DNA of 64,000 nucleotides, taken from Anseranas semipalmata (lineage: Eukaryota > Chordata > Aves > Anseriformes > Anseranatidae). The notes below the pieces were generated by a model. The model was not told where the DNA came from, searched no databases, and was given only the letters and a program-made list of their open reading frames with translations. Of the stretch, positions 49,316-63,400 are shown piece by piece. Within the stretch, counting starts at the first letter, position 1. Each line of letters starts with the position of its first letter. The DNA lies in NCBI GenBank assembly GCA_013399115.1, contig VXAA01000859.1, positions 592,430 to 656,429 on the forward strand, read 5' to 3'. A program made the translations under genes and the position numbers.

Positions 49316-52300
49316 TTATAGCTGTTTATAAATCCCTGTTTGGTGTTTGCCATCTTCACAACCAGCCTGACATTGCCGATTCACATTCAATTTCTGATCT
49401 GCTAAAAATCTAAATCCTTTTATGCAGAAACTGTTACTTAGCCTGTTTACATCTGCTCTTAAGTAATTATTCTGATGGAAAAATTGCTAACATCCAAGTG
49501 AGCAATTCCAATGAAGCAAATATGCCTATTGCAAACGCATTAACCAGAAGGATCTGAAATGTTTAAGTTACATGTGCCACAACTTATACAGAGATACTGG
49601 CAGCTCAGGCTCACAGATGATACTGGATGGCCTAACTTCTCTTTCATTTCCAAAAATGCTATCGCTGTTTCATAGTGACATAAATACAGCCCTTTATCAC
49701 ATAGAAAAGAGACATAAGGGAAGCATAAAGTTACATTACCTTCTTAATCCCATTGAGCCATTAGAAGCAAAGATGTCAATCAACAGCAGCAGGACCCTAA
49801 CTCTAGAACTGCTACCACTAAGTGCTTATGGCTGGTTTTGGCTGGCTTTTGGTGATGAGCTTTTTATTCACCTGCAGCCCAGCACTAGGTAGTCTTTTGA
49901 ATGTGTGAAGACTTTGTGTTGTGGTGATAATTTTGTGGACAACCATTAATGTAAGATATTAAAGAATATATGATAGTTGATTTATGCATTGAGTCCAAAC
50001 TTTCAGGACCAAACTTTAATCCCAGCTAGTTTTGTTTTATTTCATTATTTTATAATGCTTTACTTCAGTGCATTTAGTAAGATTCAAACTAATTCAGAAT
50101 ATCAAAAACAGATAAAACAATTTTATTCTGTTGAGTTGAACCTGGCAGCTCAATCTATTCCTGAGTGACTGAAAAAATTAACAATCCTCCTGGCCAAAGT
50201 GAGATGACAGCAAGTATCTACTCAACACTGACAAGGGGAAGACATGAGAGCAGAAAAGGAGGAATCGCAAAAAGGAAAAGAAATCAAGCAAAGTGCTAGT
50301 GACCACTTTCTTAACTTAGTGGTGGTCCAGAAAAACTCCGTAACTCATGAGATTTTGTTTCACTGATGTTTTCTTTCGCACAACAATTAGCTTCCTCAAA
50401 TCAGAGCTTTTATTACCCCTGTCAGTATGGCAATATCAAGGAATAAAACACTTCACAATCAACCTTGTTGCTCTTCGTATTATTAGCACAAGGAATACAC
50501 ACCACAAAACACTGTTTAAAAGGTGCAATAAATAGCACCCAGAAGCCATTTTTGACATGTAATGAGCCTTGACAAGCTCTGGGCTGACTGCTGGCCTATT
50601 GACCCTGCCCACGGGCAAAGCATGTCTCTTTGCCACAGCTAATCTTTCCCGGACACCCCTGTCACAGTGCAACTCCATCTGAAACAGCTGAAAAGGTCAA
50701 AGACTGTCTTCTCCAGTTTCATACCGAATTTAACTCAATTCATATCTAGACATCCGAAGTACTGCAATTTGCTCCGAGATCTTTACACGTACACTGTGCT
50801 CTCTCCTTCCATTCCTTTCCTCCATCCACCACCTTTGAAAACAAATTTGGCTCATTCATATATTTACGAAACTATTACTTAGAGGCCTGATTCCTGCATT
50901 TTATACAGCGTTGCGTGCCCTACAGATAGCAACTGAGTGCAAAACCAGAGAGCAGGCTTTTCCACCCGCTGCTGAGTCATCTTTTACCCAGCCACAAAAT
51001 CCAGAGCAACTGTGAATACAGCCTCCGGACTGCATTTCCCACTGGCTTTATTTCCAGGAGTTAGAGCAGTAGCTTGGCACCTACAGCAGTGGAAGACAGG
51101 CAAGATCCACTCTTCCAAGGGACTCTTCTTCCATTAACTCCACTGACTGTCCCTCACAGCTGCAATATCTCTCTGGTGCGCTTCCTGGGTTCCCAAATGC
51201 CAGAGCAGTCACCAGTTACTTGCCGATGCTTCCAATCCCTGGTTACTAAAAGGAAGGGGACCTATAGGAAGCATCTATTGCTAAGGCTATAAGATCCATC
51301 CAGTAGTATGGAACTCATTTCGTATTTGCTGTATATTATCTAAATGAAAAAAAAAAAAAAGAAAAAGAAAAATTATCTTAAATGCTTGATGTAAAACTAA
51401 ATCAGAATAGTGAGATGAAAGTAAGGGAAATCATGAAAACAGCATATATTTGCCAAATTATCTAATCCACAAAGCATAATTTTTGTTGATCTTGCCTCCT
51501 AGTCAAACCTTACCAATAGGTTTGGGAACATTCAGTCAGATTTGCCATCACAAGACCAATTTTGCTACAGAAGCAGCAGAAAAATTACTTTTGACTTAAA
51601 GCGGACATAAACCATTGCATAGATAAAGGAACCTTTGATCAGTATAACACAAACTGTAGAAAGAGATGATTTTTTCCCTTCTTAATCAGTTTTCTCATTT
51701 TTCTCTTACATAAAAATTATAGAGTCAAAAATATAGCTTTTGCAAAAAGTGACAGCGTTTGTTCAAGAGATCTTTAGCTTTATATCCTGGAATTCTTGGA
51801 AAAAAAATAAAAATAAAATTCAAAATAACAAAGCTAAATTAGGTAATCATCTCCAACTCTCTCTGATCTTGATTAGAATAGAACAAATGCTACTTTCCAG
51901 TGTTTAACTCTGAAAAATACAGTTTAACAGCCTGTTCTTAAAAAGTATCGGATAACTTCCAAAATGACATAGTCTGTTAGGCTGTCAAGCAATGCATTTT
52001 AACATTCTGGGAGCCCTGAGAAGATAGCAAGTGCAAGGAATTTAAAATTGACCGCAAAGTGGATAAAATATATCTGTCTTCTGATTTCCAACGTTTCTCC
52101 TCCCCAAGACCCCTCCCAAAAGCCGAGTCACACTGCTGCTTAGGTTAAACCCAAAGCTCACAGATGCCAAAGGAAAGATGATACCTGGCTTGTCCATTTC
52201 TCATTGCCATATTTATCTCTTTCTTCAAAAGTGATGTATAAAGAGAACAATATCCACAGAGAACTTTGTTGAACAAAACAACTTGCTCCCCCTTCCCCAA

Positions 52301-53261
52301 ATATATTGGAGCAGAGTTCATTTGGGAAAAAAAAAAAAAAAACATATATATATTCATTTCCTAAAATAACTCAGTCAGCACAGTCCCCACTGGAGAGCCC
52401 TCCAAGAAGCTGGCTGATGTTGCAGTGATTTCCAGCTTACCTTCTCACAAGTACATACCAATAGCTTAACTAAATGGAAGCAAACCACACAATTATCTGC
52501 TGTCATCAGTGGAAGCAAGGTGTAAAACACCAGTGATAACAAAAGCAAGTGTGTTGTTTTCATCATTCCCAGTGGAGGTACCACGAGGCACTTATGCTTC
52601 ATTACTGCATTATTGCTCCATGGTAACACAGAGAGGGGTCTGGCCAGAGCACAGGTTTTGTGTCCAGGACTAGAGCAACCAATGTTATCCACACATATAG
52701 GCAAACTACTCAAGGATAGAATTCCCCTTTCAAGTCTGTGATGTAGGTTTCACTTTAAAAAAAGTATTCTCTTCTCCCTGAAAATGCAACACCCAAAGGG
52801 AAGCAAAGAGGAAACGTGTGTGGAGAATGGAGATGTAAGAGTGAAGATCCTTTTCACACAAATTCTGTTTCTTGTCCCGGAGAAGAAAAAGAACACCAAA
52901 ACTTCTTACATGCGCTGCAGTTGCTTTGTCTTTTCATATTCCTTGAAAATCATTTCATTTTTTCCCCCAAAGTTTTTGAAGGAACAATCAGATAAGATAG
53001 TTGTTTTTGACACACACAGAATGGGCCTGGTCCCGGGGCTGGTCCCAGTGCTATTGCTATACAGGCTCAGAACAGAATGACACCTATGTACAAAAGTTAC
53101 TGATATCTTGCAATTTCCTGCTGTCACAAAATGACGAAGCTCCTCTTAAAACGACGGTTCTGCTCCAGTGGATATATTCCCTTCTATCCGCGGCATGCAC
53201 AATATATAATAATGTAACTTGTTCCATACACACATGTGACACTAAGCCTTTGGCCAACATC
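49316..53261. other. non-coding
   Basis: No gene or further dateable repeat recognised. A runs occur near 51346-51360 and at 52327-52342. A patch at about 52585-52630 has a mixed composition that might be conserved, but nothing identifies it. Confidence 0.6.
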
Positions 53262-53327
53262 AAGAATTTGAACTGGCAACCTCCAGACCTACACATCTGT
53301 CCCATTTCAGGCTGAGCTTAGAGCCAA
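53262..53327 (-). mobile_element. tRNA-derived relic (SINE head or tRNA pseudogene)
   Basis: On the minus strand TAAGCTCAGCC (53310-53320) fits a pol III A box and AGTTCAAATTC (53264-53274) fits a B box. Counting from AGCTCAG, the AGGT that precedes the T arm falls at positions 37-40, the same spacing as in a normal tRNA. The anticodon stem CAGAT/GTCTG still pairs over a short loop. The T stem and acceptor stem no longer pair, so it is not a working tRNA. No poly(A) or LINE tail is seen after the B box, so a SINE head and a decayed tRNA pseudogene are both possible. Confidence 0.45.
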
Positions 53328-56300
53328 GCAGCTGAAAGTCAGCACAGTACTTATCCTCTGCAGATTTACACAACCATTCACCAGAATCCCACAGAAATTG
53401 CCTTTTACTACTAAAAAGGTGTTTATTTGAGCTGCAGCCTTACCTTCATATCTGAAAATAAATTAAAACACAGTTGTGAAAAATAGGCTTACAGTCAATT
53501 CTGGTTTGGGTCCAAACTCTGTGGTATAGGCGTACTATTACATAGTCCTTTCAGATTGTTCTCATCTTCCAAACATGTACTTGATTCTTCCTTTGAAATT
53601 TTGAAAGGGGGGACAAGATTTGGATTAATATTCTACTGTAAACTTAAATCCCCTAAGACGTTCTACCTTTCTTAAAAATTATCCACTCTTTTATAATTGT
53701 AAAGGGAAAGCAAGCAGAATCATGTATGATCAGGCACTGAGGGTTTCTTTTTGTATTCCAAATAAACAAAACCATATTAATTATTTGCAGGTGTCTGTAG
53801 TGCTGTAGGTGATCTGAGGTTCAGCATACATGCTGGCTGACAATGGGTTTCCGAAGAGTTAACATATTGCAGCCAGAGTCCTCTCTGCCAGTGATTGCTT
53901 TTCTGTTTAGTCCTATAAATGAAATTTATTAAAACCATTACATGCACAGTGATGCCACAATATCCAGAGCAAAGTTACTAAATCTAAAAGAGCTTTTATT
54001 TAATCAGGAGATAGCTAACAGATGTAATGACTGCGGGATGAGGCAGAACCTGGTTTTACATTTAGACCCTGACAACATGGTTTTATCGCTTTCAATAATG
54101 TGGATTCCATATTTCTCTGAATCTGTTACTTTAAATAAAAAGCGGTCATTTCTAAAAATGTCCCATTTATTACACCCAAACTGTTCTGCTCATGTGCCTA
54201 ACTGGAAGCAAATTTTTTCTTGTCTTCCAAAAACCTACCCCATTTTTTTAACGAGCAGCTCTATCTCCCCATCCATCTTGTCTGCACGAAGAAGGGATAA
54301 CCTGCAGCTGAATTACAGAAAGCCTATTCTCCCAGTGGGATCTGAGATAAGATAGACTGCATTAACCCTAAGATTCATTTCCCAGCTAGGAATTCTCCCT
54401 AACTCTTTTAAGAAGATCACAGGAAACAGGCTGGGTAATGGTAAGAGATCTATTGAGTGCACTTTCATCACCAGCTTTCGTGAAGAGAGAAATGGTAATA
54501 AGGTCGCAGAAGCCTGCAATGCTGAGGGTGGCTAGAAGACATTTCTCTAAGTACACTGGCATTTCAATCTTGATATACAATGCAATATAGGCCACAACTA
54601 TCCAGACATCCGGGATACTTTGTCCACATAAGATGCGTTTCAGATGAAAATTCTAAGACACGTCAGTTTCACTGATCCTCTCCATACAATTTGTTCTCTA
54701 AAAAGACTCATCAAAAAGTTACTTCATACATAGGAGCTAGTTCTAATTGTTAACAATAGTATTTTCAGGCACAATTATTTGAAAATTTTTAAATGTTGCT
54801 TACTAGCGTGAGCATTCTTGCCTGCCATCTAGTACATCAGGCCTCTAAACCACAAAAAATGGCCAAGTATTTTGCACCATACTGTCAGTGCCCAGAAGTT
54901 CCAATATTTTCTATGCATTAAAGAATGCGCACAAGTCTTAGCTTGTAACAAAGGGGTTTCAAAAAGTCCTGTTTGTACCTCTGCAAGTTCTACTGAAGTA
55001 CAGAGGAAGATGGACATGTAGCAGTTTAATGCAAAGCTTCCATTTTAGAAAACTGTCTCCTGCCTCTCCCTCTTTCCCACTGCAGACATATATCCCCATA
55101 AAAGAACACATGCTAGAAACTCTTCCTCCCGCTCTAGCCTACGAGCCAAATGTGTTGTACAGTCTACTGATTTCCTTAGCCTCACGTAACACCCTCTCCC
55201 TGCATTTCACATTACAATGAGAACATCAAAATGCAGAGACATCAAACTTCTTGCTTCTGTTTCCCTGATCCAGCAGCTTGGTGAAATCTCAGAACAGATG
55301 GAAAACATTATTTTAGGAAAAGGTCTCCACTTTGAAAACAAATAGAGGGTGAAATAATTTCCTCATTATTGTCTGTGTTTTAGTCATAATTAGCCACCAT
55401 CTTCAGAAAGTGAAGCCAGTTCTGTGACACACATTTGGAAAATTCTAGTATATTTAACTGGCTCATTTACTCCCCTTAAGCCTAGATAAGATACACAGGG
55501 AAACCGGCTTCCACCAAGGAATGTTATGAAAAGACTTTCATTTTTACTAATTTAGAACATAAGTAGCTATTGAAAATATAGTTAATGTAAAAAGAAATCA
55601 CACAGTTTTGATACAGCACAGAACTCAGAAAGAAATTAAAGACCTGCTGTGTAAATATCACTTGCACCTGGCTTTTATAACCATTAACACGATGGGGTTG
55701 AGTCATTAGGTTTAGTTGTTCTGAGCCAACCTTTCTCTCATCCCCTCCAACTGTGATGGACAGAATGATGAGACCAAATTTTTACCCAGCTAACTCAATC
55801 AATTGCACACTGCATTTACCTGACCACCTTCCTCTTCAGGGCTTTCAAGAGTACCACAAAATAAATATTTAAGTTGTACATTCATTAGATAATTCACCTT
55901 ATTTGCTTATTTGTTTGAGTATACAACAAAGCAGGTTAAATGATCTCAAGTTTAAAGCTAATCATTTTGATTCTTAAAGTCCTTACATCTGCTTTGCAGC
56001 TGTCTTTTCGACAAAATCAATAGCACAGCTGATTTAGTGCCCTCTAGGACAGCTTCAGAAAATTCTTCTACAGTTAATGTAGATGCAATTTTTCTCTGTT
56101 CCACTTCTGGCTCAGAACACAGAAAAGGTGCAATGTCAGGACAAATCCTCCGATTCTCAATCACAGGTTGACCTCCATAAACTCAACATGAATTAGAGCA
56201 ACTGCTCTGAGCTGCATGATCTGCTGCAGAAGAAGCTCAGCTCCTTCACAACACATCCGTAGCATGACTCTCTCCTCTTCAGCAGAGGGCGGGCACGTCT

Positions 56301-59300
56301 GCAGGCCTGGATCAAAGCTGTGACAAATACTCTCTGCCTGAAGGCTTCTCTTCCACTGCCAAGAAGTATTTACTGGGCACTATCTTTACAGACAGTGTAT
56401 AGCATCACAGTACTAACAAGCAGGAATTACGTACTGAATACCGAAGGGTCCTTGCCTCAAAAATCATATCATCCATTCTCTCTAAAGCCATCATGCAAGC
56501 AACAGGTTTTAGCTTAACACATAAGGAAAGTAAGAGAGAGCCGAAGTGAGTGCTCTAGTTTTGTTTCTCATGAAGATAAAAATAATTTTCTGGGGATTTG
56601 CCTTGCCGCAACTTGCATATGCTTTTAAATCCAGGTGACCATCCTCTTACTTACCTCACTGTCCACTTCGATAAATGGAAAATATATGATCTCCCACATC
56701 TTAAAACAAATGGCAATCAGTTTTACATCATCCTGGTAAGACACGTCTGGTGAAAGTCTGGTTATAAAATTCCAGTTTTGCCCATGGCTAAATACTATCA
56801 CAGGATTAGAATACAAATAATGTTGTATACATGCTATTATTGGGAAGTTCTAGTTTTGGTTTTGTTTTTTTTTTTTTTGGTTTGGTTGTTTTTTAATTAA
56901 AAAAAAATAGTTTTAATAAATATGCAATGGAAAAGGTTACCAATGAGGAGAATAAGAACACCAAACTCTCTCCCTTCTCTTAGGAATGTTGGTTTGAATA
57001 CAGCCCAAAACATTATGTGGAATAGATTTGGCAGGCAGACACTGATAAAACATATCATGTTCTCACCATGCAGTCTGACGCACTGTACTTGGCAGCATCT
57101 GCCTAGCAATGGACAAGAATGAAATTAGTGCAGAGGCTAAATGACCCCAATCTCACTTAGCAAATTTAGTTCCTTCATATATGGGTTGAAGTTACTGGCA
57201 AAAACATTTGCACTATGTGTGCGCGTTCTAGATATTACAAAAGCAAACATTGTCTCCCACAAAAAGTTAATGTTACCAGTTCCTAAATCTTCTGCGTTTG
57301 CTACAACATACACTGAAAACCCATTCTTTAATAACTAGTTCACGTTACACTAAAGAAAAAAAGGCCAAAGTAAAACTCCCATTTTGTTTACTGCTTATTG
57401 TGTAAAATCCCATACCATAAGATGGTAAAGCATTCTACTTCTCTCAATGCTATGAATGACTGCAAGCACAGCTTTCAGTGCAGTGGTGAACTGCCATTTA
57501 TATGTGCAGGCACTTTGAAAACAAAAGAGGTGATTAAATGTAAATATCTCTGAAAAGAACTTATCCGACAAACTGGAATTAGTCTATAGTCGTGGCTCCA
57601 AAACTGCCAGAGGTACCATACATATCATGAATTAAATTTGGATGCTGGCTAAGAGCTCCCAGCTATTGAAGGGCGGAGGTAGCAAAATCATACAGTTAAA
57701 CTATAAGTAGTCTAAATCTGGTTGCATATTTTCCTAAGTTCCTAAAGGCAACAAGTTTTCTAGAACTGCCCTGAAAATTACTGGGACCGGGAGAGGGCAC
57801 ATATGGTAAGACCACTGTCTCAAGGGTTACTTTTAGTGAACATGCAATGGTAAACACCAGCAAACTGCATCTGTCTTGCCAGACCTTGCTAGTCCATCCA
57901 TTCCCTAGAAGTCCCTTGACTTAATTACCTTATCCCTGGTCTGTAAATAACTTCAGTGAATGCAGACCACAGCACACATAGTGCTACAGCAGGTGACCAT
58001 TTTGCTCATCTCCTTGCACAGCTTCAATACTAAGTATGAAAATGGAGAGTCTGTTGTACTTTGGAGCTCATATGCACACCTTTGCTTTACAATTAAGCTA
58101 AACTGAAAATAATCTGCCTTTCAATAACCTGCACATTTAACCTGGTCAAGAGCACCATGAGGTAAGACAGCACGATATCATGACAATCAGTCACAAAATC
58201 TTCTATTTACCTTACCTGCATCTCATCTAGCAACTCTAACAAAAATTTGAATCTCCTATAAACCATGATGTTTTTGCTAAATCCAGGAATGTCAGCTCCA
58301 TCATTCCAAATTTTCAGATGATAAAGTTATCAGATCATAACTCTACCTCCCAAGTGGTTAGCTCAAGGTGATAGGTATGCTAATCTTCCCTTGTGTGCAT
58401 TTTTTTTCCCCAAACAACACAAATGTAATAAAAATTAAATATCATTTTTGCATGCTATCTTTAACATCTATTATTTCCAACTTCTGTGTTAGATGGTGCC
58501 AAGCAAATGAGCCTACTTGTGCATGTATGGGCTAGCACTGTGTTCTGCACACAGGGAGATCAGCACAGACAGTACTCATTGCTTTGCATATCCAATCTGC
58601 AAATGTATGGCAGGTCCAACATCTTCTGAAGACAGGGTTACAGGCAGGGCATGGACCGTTCCAGTGCTGTTGTAAACTTGACATACCTTCACATGCTGGC
58701 CTACTGCTCGCAGAGTTGTAAACATTGATAATGATGATTTTAATGTCATTTTGCAATTAGCACCATTGCACCAACACTTACTATCCTTCCTTTAAAAGGA
58801 AAAACAAAGAAACCCCACACATCCCCAAACTATTGATGCTTAGCTAGTTATTGACATGTCTAACACCTGCTCCCAGAACTAATTCCACACAGCCCCCCTT
58901 TGCATAGTAGATTTTTGTGAAGTACTGTCAGGGGGCAAGTGGGAAAAAGCTTATCTTTTTTGCTACAGCCAATCCTTTTGTTGTGAGGATTTTGACACGG
59001 ATAAGGACTTTACTAGCTCTACTGGGAATTAAACAAATTGACTCTAATAGGTTTTAATGTATAATGATTACCTCATTTATGAAAGAGTCTACCCAATCCT
59101 CAATTATTCAGATATGGGTCAAGATCAAGGGAGTACATCAAAACAAATCCTGCACCTGTAGAAGAATTCAGATGTTAATTAAAAGAGAAACAGATCAATG
59201 GGCTCTAACCTCATACGGAGATGTAGGAAGAAACATTAGAATTCAGGAGAGTCAGGACATCACCCCTCCTTGTAACGCTACTTCAGGTAGTATCGGCTGC

Positions 59301-60279
59301 TTATACAGCGCTTGCTGCTTTTTTCTTTATCAGGCTGCATTAAATAGAACCATGGATTGTGATCCATGATTCACAACCTGACATAGGTGGATGACATTTG
59401 ACCCTCAAGAAAACATTAATAACACACAGTTGAGCTATAGATTGATAAATGCATCTTATGCAGAAACATTGAAAGAAAATTAATCATGGCATGTGTCACA
59501 TGACATGTCATTAGGCTGAGACTCCCTTGCTAGGTTAAGCCCGAGATTCAGCCCACATGAAACAGTTCAAGTCAGAGTTGATTAGCTTCATATTAGTCTT
59601 TTGCACTCATTGTTAGAGTAAAAAAAAAAATGTGAAGAATATAAATCTGAAATGGAAGAAATTTAAATGAAAGTAGATTAACAATAGCAATACTGAAGCT
59701 CTGATCTCATTTGGTTCCTGGATAACTAAAACAAATTAACCTTGCTATGCAGTTCTGCCTTCTGGATGGTCTACATTTCCTTTCCTTCAGCTATTTGTCT
59801 TCATTTGGAAGGGCCAAGTTTTGTTTTTCTAGTAAGGGGGATGCTACCTAAAAGTCTGAATTAGCCTTCCTTAAAAAAAATAAAATAAAATAAAGAATTA
59901 ATAATTCTGATATTGTTGCCTAATACTCTTAAAAATATCTTAATAAAAGATGAAATAAATTGTTATAATGTGTAAACAAAGTTATATGTAAATTAACATT
60001 ATGACTTATTGAAGTCTCAGGTCATCTTTTTCTGGGCATCTGAATTGTTTATGGGTGCACGTGTACTAAAATCACTTAACTGCACTGGAGGTAGCACTGG
60101 GCCATGTGCTTGCTGAACGACAATAACTGACGTGCTAGTTATTGATCTCAAAGAGCATTATGACACTTTTTAACACCTTAGCAGTAAGGTTGGGGCCGAA
60201 TAACGATGAGAAGCTTGAAAACTGCATGCCACAAGGAGCTGTTTCAGCCAGTCACTGCCAGGGCTCCCCACTCAGGACA
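53328..60279. other. non-coding, AT-rich
   Basis: No gene recognised. A 137-codon ATG frame (53942-54355, plus strand) has no domain and is treated as chance. T-rich sequence lies at about 56862-56878, and a short (AAAAT)n array at 59873-59895. Confidence 0.6.
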
Positions 60280-60410
60280 GCTGCATCACCCCTGTCACAC
60301 AGACACCGCCGCGCTGCCCCGCTCGCACCGCAGCCCAGCTCCAGGCACAGCAGCAGCTTCTTAGGCACAAAGCACATGGCCCCAGAAGCCTCGAGCCTTT
60401 CAGAGATACC
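60280..60410. promoter_or_regulatory. small CpG cluster
   Basis: About seven CpGs fall within roughly 40 bp (about 60305-60345), with G+C-rich flanks, in otherwise CpG-poor DNA. It is too short for a CpG island and has no clear promoter motif or coding frame. It may be the remnant of a G+C-rich insertion or a small regulatory element. Confidence 0.25.
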
Positions 60411-63400
60411 AAGCCATAGCATAAAAATAAATCAATGAATAAATAAAAATAGGAGGGGCTCAAGCCCCTTAATTTTTTCAGAAAACATTTTCTTTGCAAA
60501 CAGCATACATTTCACAATGAAGATCCATCTTGTACAATTAAACAAATATTAATAAATGCCATAATAATAAATGCCAACATGTAAGAATTTTTCCTCTGAG
60601 GCTGAAAGCTACCCTGAGGATCCAGCATGTCCACTCAGAAATGCTGTGACTAGGAACAGATGGGCCAAAACAGCTCTCCCTCTCCTCCTCGACTCAACAT
60701 ACAACCTTGATCACCATCTAATTCCACCAATTAGTACTGTACAATCAGAAATTTTAAACAATAATCTCAGGTTTGCCATAATACAAGTATAAAAGAACAT
60801 CTGAGGGCATTAAATCTACACTTAAAAAAATTAACTTTCCTGCACTTGGCAAATACCCTCTCTCTTTTCTGGTGGATCCACACCATTCTCAGAAAACATA
60901 AGCATCTTTTACCCCATCAATTTTAACCTGTTCTAAGGCTGTAGAAGGGCCTTTGCCTAATCATGCTGGAATATTGCCTAGCATAGGGAAATAAAGGATC
61001 TGCTTCTCCACCTTGATGAAACTAGACAGGCTTAAGAGTTAGAAAACAATTCAAGCAAAACATCAATGTAAAGCAGGTTTCTCCTATTGGCAGCATACGC
61101 TACATCTCCCGAAAAACTGGAACATGAAGAGGCCTTTGTGCCATGTCCTCAGTTACACAAAAGCCATTTATTGCAGCTCGGCGACAAAAGAGGGGAGCTG
61201 GGCAGAACAGAGCAGAACAAGAGAGAAACACCCCTCAGGACTTGCTAACTTCTGAGCCTTATTTCATACCCAAAGGTCGCTTCACAGGGAATTCCAAAGT
61301 GAAGAAGAAATGAGGACAGTGGTTTTTTTGTTTTGTTTTTCATAAATACTCATCTTGTGCAAGAACACAGTTGTGTTACTCGTGGTATTTTGCTCATTAT
61401 AATTTAGATACAAGGGTAACCTAAGCTGAATTTATCTAACCACTAGAGCTTCCAGAAGTTGAAGAATGTGCATTGATGATACAAGAAGGCATGGCTCCTA
61501 GCTCAGGTAGGTAAGTAAACTCTGCCATCCCACACACATTCGCCCCCTAAAGCCAGCTGACACTTTCACCACACACAGAGTCTTTGCTGGATTTTTGAGA
61601 ACCACAGAAACATGAAGCTAAATGAAATTTCATGAAATTAGCTTTCTTTTCTTTTCCCCCTAGCCTTATGTCATAGCAATGAGCAGCTTTTCAAGCAGTA
61701 TTTTCCACCATCCAGTTTCTGATTGGAGTAAACATTTACACAGATACTGGGGTGCTACTTTAACTGTGATGTATCTCAGATGTATTACTTCAGTAGTGGC
61801 AAACCCTGTGTGCCCTGAAGTGAAACAGAATGCTATATACATCTCTGAAAATCCAATTAAGTCTCAGTGAGGCACTAGACTTTCCTAAATCATGTTTTTC
61901 TCCTTCATATTTTACAATAGAAGATCATTGTTCCTACCGAAAACAGACTTGTATCTCCATCGACCCAGCAGGCCTGCAGAGGAAACCTAAATTGCCTCCT
62001 AACCAGCTCATGACCTCAGTGCCTTTTAATTACGTGGGTTTCCCTGTAGCCTTTAGTTAACATAGACATGTGGGGTGAGAAAGGGGGAATCTACAACCCG
62101 CACACAAGAAATACAGTCTGGCTGTGTATTTGAACGTACAGACCTTGCATCTTACTTCCGAAATATGTGAGCCCTGCATAAATTTAATAGTACTCATTTT
62201 CAAGCTACAGCGCTCCCATTGCTAGCCAAGAACAGCTCAATTACACCACCAGTGTTGTGACTACAGCACCCTGCACACACACCTCAGCACACTTGAGCCC
62301 AGGTACATCACGCACCAGCAGCAGGGGAAGAAACATCTCCAAGGAAAATATCTGGGCAACCAGCTCATGCTGAGCATGATGGTGCTGCAGCACGGCCAGG
62401 ATGCTCACAGCAGGATCAAATCCCACCCAAGCCTTAGAAGGGCAGTTAAAGCCTGACTACTTTGCTTCTAATAAAATGGAGAGGTGTTGGTATTTCTTTT
62501 CAATCCTAGATTCAGACTGAACTAGCTTATTTCAGAGGAGTCCGTGCCTGGATAGGTAAGTCCAAACAAGTACTGTATTCAAATTAGAATACTTATTAGC
62601 CTAAAATTTACAAAATACATTTTTTTCCCCACTAAATTGGGACCGTATATGGCAAGTTTCACCTTTATTTTCTCATTGTCTAGACATCTTATTGCGTATT
62701 TATTTCTGCCATTTACTTGTTCTCTGCATTTCCAAGGTGATAGAGAGGTACACATCAAATTAACATCTTCACTTTCCAGAGCATTCTTCATTTAGGTAGT
62801 AAAAACTCAGACAAATTTTTGACTGTTCAACAACTATCCCATTTTAATGTCATTGATGTACTTTTCATTCCTCTGGGAATCTTAAAGCAGAATGTTAAGA
62901 ATCTGGGTTTTGCTTATATATTGCCCTTATCAGCGTTCTTTAAGAATAAGCCTAAAAAAAAAAAAATCACATTAGTCTACCAAAGTCTATAGGTAACTGC
63001 CTTAAAAACAGATTAGTATCACAGAGCAAAATTTCTTACATGTACCTCCTGTCTATTTTCTTACAAAGAATGAAGTCTTACACTCTTGCATTCTGCTACT
63101 TTGCAATGGTATCCTGTTGTATCTGTATTTTAAATACTATTTTGTAATAAAAAATTATTAGTAAATAGTGATCCAAGAGCTCAAGTATTTCTTCCTTGTT
63201 AGGTCCTAGAGAATGGCACCCATTATTCCCACAAAAATCACTGAAACACTTTTAGGTTGCGTGTTTCTCACTTCCTTGCCCTGTGCACTACACTCACTGT
63301 TGGGAGTTACTTCAGTTCCCCTGCTGGGTTTCCCTGGCTGGAAGATATTCTGCTAACCATGGACACACAGCCCCCTCTGCCAGCAAGTGGTAGAAACTCT

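Noticed and set aside
53942..54355. 137-codon ATG-started frame on the plus strand
   Set aside because: No domain recognised and no supporting gene structure. It could be tested by conservation of reading frame in other birds.
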